DNA of 64,000 nt from Mactromeris polynyma (lineage: Eukaryota > Mollusca > Bivalvia > Venerida > Mactridae): assembly GCA_032209605.1 (NCBI GenBank), contig JASFXZ010000026.1, positions 3,782,001-3,846,000 of the forward strand, written 5' to 3'. Position 1 is the first letter of the stretch, and each line of letters starts with the position of its first letter. Below, one piece after another: positions 49,801 through 61,800 of this stretch. Under the pieces are notes generated by a model that was given only the letters and a program-made list of their open reading frames with translations, was not told the origin of the DNA and ran no database searches. The translations under genes and the position numbers were made by a program.

Positions 49801-52800
49801 GCCATATCCGACAAGTTCTTCATAGTAAATATACAGCACAAGTAACGTTATTCCGTTGCAAATACGATAACAAATATGCCAGATTCGACTTGACATGTTG
49901 GTGCATCTTTTTGTAAGTTTGAAAAATGTTCTTAAAAAGATACGTCAAAGTGTTAAGTCAAATACATCTTTTTATCACATTTCAGTGGAACTACTGCAGC
50001 TAGAGGTATCTTGTATAGTAACTACAAAAAAGAACTCTCGCTTTTGTCTATGGCATTTTTTAAACGGCAAGAAGCGATATATATGTCCCAAACAGGATTC
50101 CATAGCATACAAACAAATCCGGAATGTTAGTTGAAGAACGCAGTATTTCATAAACTGGTATATACCATGTAAATTCTTTCATATATAGGGCTTGTTTATC
50201 CTGACAATCAAAATTGTTTATTTCAGATATGTGCAAATCAAATCAATTAGAATGTGACCAGAGGTGTCATCCAATAGAGTATAAATGTGATGGTATACCT
50301 GATTGTGTTGATGGAAGTGACGAGTTTGAATGTGGTAATGTTATTATTCTAAAGTTAGCGATTGTGAAGAAAATATGTCTTAATTGTTTAAGTTGAGCAT
50401 CTAATTAACACCATTTACACTTTTGCTCCTAACTAAATATGTCCTGTCACTGGTGTTCCTCTTGTACGCACGTGCTGTTCTCTCAGAGAAACGCAAACTC
50501 TCCTCTTTCTCATAGAGAAACAATTGCTCCACGTTTTCATACGTGCTGTTTCTCAAATATTCACACATTTTCCTCTTGTTATGGAGCTCGTTTGCGGTGA
50601 GCTCGACATAATCTACACAATTGCGGTTCGATGTGCTTGCGATTTCGTATGACCGGATCATTACTCTGTCCTTTATTGGGGGTTTTCAAATTACATGACA
50701 CAAATGTTCACCATGATGAGACTTGAATGTTCCCTGTAGCAAATTATTCTCTCTCTTTTGGAAAATTGTGTTCTTAATTTTGATGTGGTCTTATTAATGA
50801 GGTCGTCGTTAAGTGAGGGTTTACTGTATACATGCGTTGTACTATTGTAGGCTGTGGTTCGCAGTTTACTTGTGCTATTGGTGATACTTGCATTCCACAG
50901 AACAAAGTATGTGATGGTAATTTTGACTGTCTTTATCGCGAAGATGAATCCAACTGCAGTAAGTTAATGCTCATTGTATCATTGTTTAATAGCCGCGGCC
51001 GTGGTCCAGTGGTTAGTGAGCTGGATTTGTAACCCGGCAATCTGGGTTCGATTCCCGGTCGCGGCAGGTCATACCCTTCCATAAAAAATTGACAAAAATC
51101 CACATGTGAAGAAGTTGCCGGCTCTTTGTGGAAGGGTAAGTTAGTACTGGTAAGAATTCAGTCCAGGAAAAACTAGGTTAGGTGAACCGGCCGCCGTATA
51201 TAACTGAAATCTCGTTGAGAAACGGCGTTAAACCCGATGAAACAAACAATGTATCATTGTTTTTGAGAACGTTTGCTCAATTAGTAGCTCTTTTTTGTTA
51301 GTCTGTGTGTGTTTTGATTTCGTTTAAATCGTTTGAGACTGATGACATTTGAGTTATTCAAAGACAAAATCAGTATTGGTATTTTGTTCGTATGATCTAT
51401 ACATGTATACGTTGACTCAAACACCTTTCAAGTCCGTAACTCGAATGTATTGTTAAGTCTTACTCTTACACGATCCGCAAGGTTTCCGTTATAAACATAT
51501 AGGAAAGCTACCAATGTATTAGTCTACAATAAGATTTACTTAGCTGGTAAATTTTACGACCTCTGATCGTAAAATAAAATGTTGATGAGTTCATCTAACT
51601 AGATGGGGTAAATTATCGAATGACAATAATGCACATAATACATTTATTTCCTTAAATATAATCCAATGCGAGTCCTTGGTAATTCGTCTTTGACAAACAC
51701 GGGCTGTTTGTTGATTGCGATCTTATGGACCTAAGGTCTTTATTAATCCAACTCATAATGCATGTCAGAACGGGGTTAGTAGTGTTAGGAATCTAAATAA
51801 CACTTGTTAAGTCGACAGAGACGTGTATAATTGAAAAGTTGATGATTTCTATACTTTCTTTAAACGCTCCAAAATGAATGGTATAAGTACACTTTATTAC
51901 ACACGAATTTATTCCAGCTTACTGTTCAGCAATTCAGTATCATTGTGGAAACCTGGAATGCATTAATAAAGACAAAGTTTGTGACGGGATCCCCGATTGT
52001 CAGAATAGAATTGATGAGAATTGTTCGTAAATTTTTATTTCTATTTTTAAGAATGTCTTACATACGACAATGATAATTAACCATAGTTTAACTGAATTAT
52101 GATTGAATAGTACCGCAGGTTGCATGCAACTACACATATGAGTGCTGTTATGGGAAAACGCAACATGTGATGTCACTATTTGCAAGCAGTAAACAATATT
52201 TACTCCATATGGTCACTTCGTTTTTATATTGCCATATGGGGGGAATATTGCTTACTGTCAGTATATGGTGACGTCACTTGAGACGTTTTCTGGAAATGTT
52301 AAAGAAGAGGTTGGAAATCGTACAGCGGCGCTCATATTAAAAGTCTCTTTTCACTCCATAGATGCCTGGTTAAAATAATGGTGGCATATTATTGCCACCA
52401 GTTTGCATGATAGCGTTCGCGAATTGTTTCGTGTTTTAACCACTTAATTTTTGCGATAATTATCTAGCTGTCTAGTTAATATTCGTGATACATTTTCGGT
52501 AAGATAAATATCTTAAGACTAGAAACAGGTAACACGAATCTTAAGTGAAATTTGCTAACCATAACTAGATAAACAGTTATGGTTCGCGAATTTGACTTAT
52601 TAAGTAACATTATAAGTGGTCAACTAGATGAAATTCGTGTTACCACTTACATCTAGAAGCTAAAATTGCATTTATAAATAAGTGGTAACACGAATCTTAA
52701 ATAAAATTCGTGAACAATAACTAGATAACCAGTTGTATGAATCTAATTATAAATAAGTGGCAACAGGAATCTTATCTAGTTAACTACTTATTATGTTACA

Positions 52801-55800
52801 TATTAAGTGAAATTCGCAAACCATAACTAGATAACCCTTTAGTGTAACCCGTTAGTGTAAATCATCATAAAAAGGAAAGAGGTGGCAGTTCTGGACACTT
52901 TCGAGCCTGTTTCTAGTCTTATGATATTTATCTTACCGAAAGATGTATCACAAATATTAACTAGATAGCTAGATAATTATCGCAATAATTAAATGGTTGA
53001 CACGAGACAATTCGCGTAATATGCCACCATATAAAATAGTTTGCAGGATATGGTAGTATTTGAATACTCGATTATGGCTGTTTGGTGCAGCATAACGTAC
53101 CATGAATTTCTGAATACTCGGCCAAATTGATCGGCAAATTTCCAAGTTTACAGTGAATTTGAACGAACATAAAATAATCAGATACAGTTGTAGAAAAAAT
53201 GGATGTCACATGCAAATTCTCTTTGGATTTTCTAATGTATCACACATTTCGGAATTACTATTGTAAGTGCTTATTAGTTTTGCCTATCAACATGGCTGAT
53301 GATTAAGAACAAGGGAGGGTACTATTGTGCATGTGGGAAGTATCTATTCAAGTTGTTTTGGAGCTTACTAATTTCTTAAAAATGTATGATGTAAATATTA
53401 TGTAAATGGCTATTGTTAAAATATCTTTGAAATAATATTGTGCTGTATTTTTTGGGTTCGAACAGGTTTTGTGGGCGGTTTTAAATGTAAAGATGGTAAG
53501 TCAGAAGAAAATATGCATGCGGTAAACATTTCTGTAAATGGCTATTGTTAAAAAAACGTTTAAAATAATATTTGTGCTGTATTTTTTTGGGTTCGAACAG
53601 GTTGTTTGGGCAGTTTTAGATGTAAAGATGGCACATGTTTGGACATATCTGCTAAATGTAATGGTACAACGGAATGTACGGATGGTGAGGATGAACCTTC
53701 GGACTGCGGTAAGGGCAAAAACATACATCAAATGAAGTCTTTACACTATTTCTAAATCGTTCCCTTCTAGTTGTTTTAAGTGCCTGCATTTTTGTACCAT
53801 AGCTTCTGTGTTTTGGGGCCTGTTTTGAGAACGTTGGGTATTCTGCTGTGATATTACTCTATACGCAACATATTTCTTGTGCAGTTCAGATTAAACCTAC
53901 TATGTATTCTACTATTTTTGTCCATTTTCCAAATGTTTTGCTATTCTATAAGATAATCTTCGACCTGTTTCATGTTTAACGTCATGATGCTCACTTATTT
54001 ACTGCATGTAGTGTTCTTTCATTTACCAATGATTTCTGAGTGAGTGTATGGCATTTCTATTTGAGCAAAGAACTATGTTGAGTTGTATTACGAACCAAAA
54101 TGCATATGAATATATGTTCACCATCAGGACATGTGAACAATGTTTGAACATTTGCAGGACATTCATACACCATAGATATAGAGGAAGGCGAACATGGACC
54201 AGGTTATCATATGAATGAAATTATTAATAGTGTTGGATGGTATTTCCGAAATTTTCATACTTATTTTGTTATTTTTTTATTATTTAGAATATTGTATGGT
54301 TGATCAGTTCCATTGTGGTTTTGGAGAATGTATAGATAATAAGTATATATGTGATGACATGGATGATTGTTCAGATGGAAGTGATGAAAAAGATTGTAAG
54401 ATTTCTTTTTTTCTTTTCATTTTTGTTTCATTTCACATCTGCTATTTTGTCGCTTTAGATAAATTAGTGATGTGGTGAGGTATATGAACTATTAATATAA
54501 TGCTTAATTATTTCGTTACGTTCGTCTTGATTTTAGTATGCATCTTTTGTTAGCCAGTGTATACCATATCTCATTAAATAACTTCTATACCTTCGTATGG
54601 GATCTTTCGTGAAGCTGTATACACTATTTCATATAATTACTCAAAACGAATACCGAACATTTCAATTTACTGATACATGTAGTTGCATCTGAAGAGAGTG
54701 TGAACTATAAAGCAGCACCCTTTTTTGAACCAATTTATGAATACACTGAAATATGACCAAGACTCATTATGAATACACTGAAATATGACCAAGACTAATT
54801 ATGAATACACTAAAATATGACCAAGACTCATTATGAATACACTAAAATATTACCAAGACTCATTATGAATACTTTAAAATATCACACAAACTCATTATGA
54901 ATACTTTAAAATATGACCCAGACTCATTATGAATACTTTAAAATATGACACTACTCATTATGAATACACTAAAATATGACCAAGACTCATTATGAATACT
55001 TGAAAATATGACACTACTCATTATAAATACACTGAAATATGACCCAGACTCATTATGAATACTTTAAAATATGACACTACTCATTATGAATACACTAAAA
55101 TATGACCAAGACATTTTATGAATACTCTAAAATATGACCAAGACTTATTATGAATACACTAAAATATGACCAAGACTCATTATGAATACTTTAAAATATG
55201 ACCAAGACTCATTATGAATACACTAAAATATGACCAAGACTCATTATGAATACTTTAAAATATGACCAAGACTCATTATGAATACTTTAAAATATGACCA
55301 AGACTCATTATGAATACACTAAAATATGACCAAGACTCATTATGAATACTTTAAAATATGACCCAGACTCATTATGAATACTTTAAAATATGACCAAGAC
55401 TCATTATGAATACTTTAAAATATGACCAAGACTCATTATGAATACTCTAAAATATTACCAAGACTCATTATGAATACACTAAAATATGACCAAGACTCAT
55501 AATGAATACTTTAAAATATGACCAAGACTCATTATGAATACTCTAAAATATGACCAAGACTCATTATGAATACACTAAAATATGACCCAGACTCATTATG
55601 AATACTTTAAAATATGACCAAGACTCATTATGAATACACTAAAATATGACCAAGACATTTTATGAATACTCTAAAATATGACCAAGACTCATTATGAATA
55701 CACTAAAATATGACCAAGACTCATTATGAATACTTTAAAATATGACCAAGACTCATTATGAATACTCTAAAATATGACCAAGACTCATTATGAATACACT

Positions 55801-58800
55801 AAAATATGACCCAGACTCATTATGAATACTTTAAAATATGACCAAGACTCATTATGAATACACTAAAATATGACCAAGACATTTTATGAATACTCTAAAA
55901 TATGACCAAGACTCATTATGAATACACTAAAATATGACCAAGACTCATTATGAATACTTTAAAATATGACCAAGACTCATTATGAATACACTAAAATATG
56001 ACCAAGACTCATTATAAATACACTAAAATATGATCAAGACTCATTATGAATACTTTAAAATATGACCATGACTCATTATGAATACACTAAAATATGACCA
56101 AGACTCATTATGAATACTTTAAAATATGACCCAGACTCATTATGAATACACTAAAATATGACCCAGACTCATTATGAATACTTTAATATATGACCCAGAC
56201 TCATCATAAATACACAAATATATGACCCAAACTCATGAATTGCTATCTCTCCGGCGAAAACATGAAACCTTTAATGGCCAAAATGTACAACTATGTACAA
56301 GGTTTGCATAAAAGGTCGTTTATGAGTATTTGTTTCTTGGAATATAAACATATTCAAATAGGTTGGAGACGGTATAAACAAAAGCTTAGTTTTACTTGAA
56401 AGTCGGAAGAAATTATGCATGAGGTAAACATTTCTGTAAATGGCTATTGTTAAAATATGTTTGAAATAATATTTGTGCTGTATTTTTTGGGTTCGAACAG
56501 GTTGTGTGGGCGGTTTTAAATGTAAAGATGGCACATGTTTGGACATATCTGCTAAATGTAATGGTACAAGGGAATGTACGGATGGTGAGGATGAACCTTT
56601 GGACTGCGGTAAGGGCAAAACATACAACAAATGAAGTCTTTACACTATTTCTAAATCGTTTCCTTTTAGTTTTTAAACTGTCCTCATATTTGTACCCCAG
56701 GTATATATAATTGATACTAACTTGCAAACATAAAAATGTGTACTTTGTGTGTATGATAGATCTTTGCTTATATTTTCATTGTGAACTGCTATGTTTTAAA
56801 TTTACAGCTTTGAACTGGTCACATGTGGCTACCGTTGACTTTTCAACTTTTTCATTCATTTCTTGCTTTGTCATAGATATTGATAAAGATATTACAAAAA
56901 TGTGATTTTAGATGATGTTTATGCTCAGACACGTTTTCTCCTGAATTATATTTATGGTAGATAGCATTATTTTTATCAAAACACACTGAGAAATAATTTT
57001 TGAGAAACCGGGCATGTTAATGCCTTCATACAGACGCTCTCTAAAACACTGCAGTATACATCTTCTTAAAGTTTTTCAGGAACTACAAAACACAATTCCG
57101 ATACAGGTACTTCCTGTGCTTGTGCTATAGAGAACTCCTGACTATCTACTTTTAAATATTACCGTTGCAGAATTCTGCCAACCTAATGATTTCCATTGTG
57201 GATTTGGTGCATGTCTCACAAAGTCACATGATGAGACTTTAATGTTCCCTGTAGCAAATTATTCTCTCTCTTTTGGAAAATTGTGTTCTTAATTTTGATG
57301 TGGTCTTATTAATGAGGTGGTCGTTAAGTGAGGGTTTACTGTATACATGCGTTGTACTATTGTAGGCTGTGGTTCGCAGTTTACTTGTGCTATTGGTGAT
57401 ACTTGCATTCCACAGAAAAAAGTATGTGATGGTTATTTTGACTGTCTTTATGGCGAAGATGAATCCAACTGCAGTAAGTTAATGCTCATTGTATCATTGT
57501 TTAATAGCCGCGGCCGTGGTCCAGTGGTTAGTGAGCTGGATTTGTAACCCGGCAATCTGGGTTCGATTCCCGGTCGCGGCAGGTCATACCCTTCCATAAA
57601 AAATTGACAAAAATCCACATGTGGAGAAGTTGCCGGCTTCTTGTGGAAGGGTAAGTTAGTACTGGTAAGAATTCAGTCCAGGAAAAACTAGGTTAGGTGA
57701 ACGGCCGCCGTATATAACTGAAATATCGTTGAGAAACGGCGTTAAACCCGATGAAACAAACAATGTATCATTGTTTTTGAGAACGTTTGCTCAATTAGTA
57801 GCTCTTTTTTGTTAGTCTTTGTGTGTTTTGATTTCGTTTAAATCGTTTGAGACTGATGACATTTGAGTTATTCAAAGACAAAATCAGTATTGGTATTTTG
57901 TTCGTATGATCTATACATGTATACGTTGACTCAAACACCTTTCAAGTCCGTAACTCGAATGTATTGTTAAGTCTTACTCTTACACGATCCGCAAGGTTTC
58001 CGTTATAAACATATAGGAAAGCTACCAATGTATTAGTCTACAATAAGATTTACTTAGCTGGTAAATCTTACGATCTCTGATCGTAAAATAAAATGTTGAT
58101 GAGTTCATCTATCTAGATGGGGTAAATTATCGAATGACAATAATGCACATAATACATTACCAAGGACTCGCATTGGATTATATTTAATATAATCCAATGC
58201 GAGTCCTTGGTAATTCGTTTTTGACGAACACGGACTGTTTGTTGATTGCGATCTTATGGACATAGGTCTTTATTAATCCAACTCATAATGCATGTCAGAA
58301 CGGGGTTAGTAGTGGACGGAATCCAAATAACACTTGTTAAGGCGACAGAGACGTGTATAATTGAATGAGTTCTATACTTTCTTTAAACGCTCCAAAATGA
58401 ATGGTATAAGTACACTTTATTACACACAAATTTATTCCAGCTTACTGTTCAGCAATTCAGTATCACTGTGGAAACCTGGAATGCATTAATAAAGACAAAG
58501 TTTGTGACGGGATCCCCGATTGTCAGAATAGAATTGATGAGAATTGTTCGTAAATTTTTATTTCTATTTTTAAGAATGTCTTACATACGACAATGATAAT
58601 TAACCATAGTTTAACTGATTATGATTGAATAGTACCGCAGGTTGCATGCAACTACACATATGAGTGCTGTTATGGGAAAACGCAACATGTGATGTCACTA
58701 TTTGCAAGCAGTAAACAATATTTACTGTATATGGTCACTTCGTTTTTATATTGCCATATGGGGGAAATATTGCTTACTGTCAGTATATGGTGACGTCACT

Positions 58801-61800
58801 TGAGACGTTTTCTGGAAATGTTAAAGAAGAGGTTGGAAATCGTACAGCGGCGCTCATATTAAAAGTCTCTTTTCACTCCATAGATGCCTGGTTAAAATAA
58901 TGGTGGCATATTATTGCCACCAGTTTGCATGATAGCGTTCGCGAATTGTTTCGTGTTTTAACCACTTAATTTTTGCGATAATTATCTAGCTGTCTAGTTA
59001 ATATTCGTGATACATTTTCGGTAAGATAAATATCTTAAGACTAGAAACAGGTAACACGAATCTTAAGTGAAATTTGCGAACCATAACTAGATAAACAGTT
59101 ATGGTTCGCGAATTTGACTTATTAAGTAACATTATAAGTGGTCAACTAGATGAAATTCGTGTTACCACTTACATCTAGAAGCTAAAATTGCATTTATAAA
59201 TAAGTGGTAACACGAATCTTAAATAAAATTCGTGAACAATAACTAGATAACCAGTTGTATGAATCAAATTATAAATAAGTGGCAACAGGAATCTTATCTA
59301 GTTAACTACTTATTATGTTACATATTAAGTGAAATTCGCAAACCATAACTAGATAACCCTTTAGTGTAACCCGTTAGTGTAAATCATCATAAAAAGGAAA
59401 GAGGTGGCAGTTCTGGACACTTTCAAGCCTGTTTCTAGTCTTATGATATTTATCTTACCGAAAGATGTATCACAACTATTAACTAGATAGCTAGATAATT
59501 ATCGCAATGATTAAATGGTTGACACGAAACAATTCGCGTAATATGCCACCATATAAAATAGTTTGCAGGATATGGTAGTATTTGAATACTCGATTATGGC
59601 TGTTTGGTGCAGCATAACGTACCATGAATTTCTGAATACTCGGCCAAATTGATCAGCAAATTTCCAAGTTTACAGTGAATTTGAACGAACATAAAATAAT
59701 CAGATACAGTTGTAGAAAAAATGGATGTCACATGCAAATTCTCTTTGGAGTTTCTAATGTATCACACATTTCGGAATTACTATTGTAAGTGCTTATCAGT
59801 TTTGCCTATCAACATGGCTGATGATTAAGAACAAGGGAGGGTAGGGCCTACTATTGTGCATGTGGGAAGTATCTATTCAAGTTGTTTTGGAGCTTACTAA
59901 TTTCTTAAAAATGTATGATGTAAATATTATGTAAATGGCTATTGTTAAAATATGTTTGAAATAATATTGTGCTGTATTTTTTGGGTTCGAACAGGTTGTG
60001 TGGGCGGTTTTAAATGTAAAGATGGTAAGTCAGAAGAAAATATGCATGCGGTAAACATTCTGTAAATGGCTATTGTTAAAAAAACGTTTAAAATAATATT
60101 TGTGCTGTATTTTTTGGGTTCGAACAGGTTGTTTGGGCAGTTTTAGATGTAAAGATGGCACATGTTTGGACATATCTGCTAAATGTAATGGTACAACGGA
60201 ATGTACGGATGGTGAGGATGAACCTTCGGACTGCGGTAAGGGCAAAAACATACATCAAATGAAGTCTTTACACTATTTCTAAATCGTTCCCTTCTAGTTG
60301 TTTTAAGTGCCTGCATTTTTGTACCATAGCTTCTGTGTTTTGGGGCCTGTTTTGAGAACGCTGGATATTCTGCTGTGATATTACTCTATACGCAACATAT
60401 TTCTTGTGCAGTTCAGATTAAACCTACTATGTATTCTACTATTTTTGTCCATTTTCCAAATGTTTTGATATTCTATAAGATAATCTTCGACCTGTTTCAT
60501 GTTTAACGTCATGATGCTCACTTATTTACTGCATGTAGTGTTCTTTCATTTACCAATGATTTCTGAGTGAGTGTATGACATTTCTATTTGAGCAAAGAAC
60601 TATGTTTGTTGGATTACGAACCAAAATGCATATGAATATATGTTCACCATCAGGACAAGTGAACACTGTTTGAACATTTGCAGGACATTCATACACAATA
60701 GATATAGAGGAAGGCGAACATGGACCAGGTTATCATTTGAATGAAATTATTAATAGTGTTGGATGGTATTTCCGAAATTTTCATACTTACTTTGTTATTT
60801 TTTTATTATTTAGAATATTGTATGGTTGATCAGTTCCATTGTGGTTTTGGAGAATGTATAGATAATAAGTACATATGTGATGACATGGATGATTGTTCAG
60901 ATGGAAGTGATGAAAAAGATTGTAAGTTTTCTTTTTTTCTTTTCATTTTTGTTTCATCTTCACATCTGCTATTTTGTCGCTTTAGATAAATTAGTGATGT
61001 GGTGAGGTATATGAACTATTAATATAATGCTTAATTATTTCGTTACGTTCGTCTTGATTTTAGTATGCATCTTTTGTTAGCCAGTGTATACCATATCTCA
61101 TTAAATAACTTCTATACCTTCGTATGGGATCTTTTGTGAAGCTGTATATATTACTCATTATAAATACACTAAAATATGATCAAGACTCATTATGAATACT
61201 TTAAAATATGACCAAGACTCATTATGAATACACTAAAATATGACCAATACTCATTATGAATACTTTAAAATATGACCCAGACTCATTATGAATACTTTAA
61301 AATATGACCCAGACTCATTATGAATACTCTAAAATATGACCCAGACTCATCATAAATACACAAATATATGACCCAGACTCATTATGAATACTCTAAAATA
61401 TGACCCAGACTCATTATGAATACACTAAAATATTACCCAGACTCATTATGAATACTCTAAAATATGACCAAGACTCATTATGAATACTCTAAAATATGAC
61501 CCAGACTCATTATGAATACACTAAAATATGACCCAGCCTCATTATGAATACACTAAAATATGACCAAGACTCCTTATGAATACTTTAAAATATGACCAAG
61601 ACTCATTATGAATACACTAAAACATGACCAAGACTCATTATGAATACTTTAGAATATGACCAAGACTCATTATGAATACTCTAAAATATGACCCAGACTC
61701 ATTATGAATTCACTAAAATATGACCAAGACTCATTATGAATACTTTAAAATATGACCAAGACTCATTATAAATACACTAAAATATGACCAAGACTCATTA

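Larger units (their letters stand above)
50714..57228. repeat. Tandem segmental duplication, copy 1 (6.5 kb)
   Basis: From a repeat fragment (tgatgagac at 50714) to the break in the LDLa exon at 57228. It is repeated almost base for base as 57229-63334. The offset is 6515 at the start, 6527 in the middle, and 6106 after the satellite array, which is shorter in copy 2. The junction shares only the two bases ca. Confidence 0.92.

Noticed and set aside
50401..50661. 86-codon minus-strand frame between LDLa exons
   Set aside because: No recognisable domain, imperfect inverted repeats inside (tttctca / gagaaac), no support as an exon.
50959..51032. C-terminal extension [14 protein letters not shown] after LDLa exon 6
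   Set aside because: Read-through of the donor into the SINE; the phase 1 donor CA/GTAAGT is good and all neighbouring LDLa exons end there.
50995..51066. tRNA gene with TGT anticodon
   Set aside because: The tRNA-like part is fused to a SINE body with a tail and 13-bp target duplications; also true of its copy at 57510.
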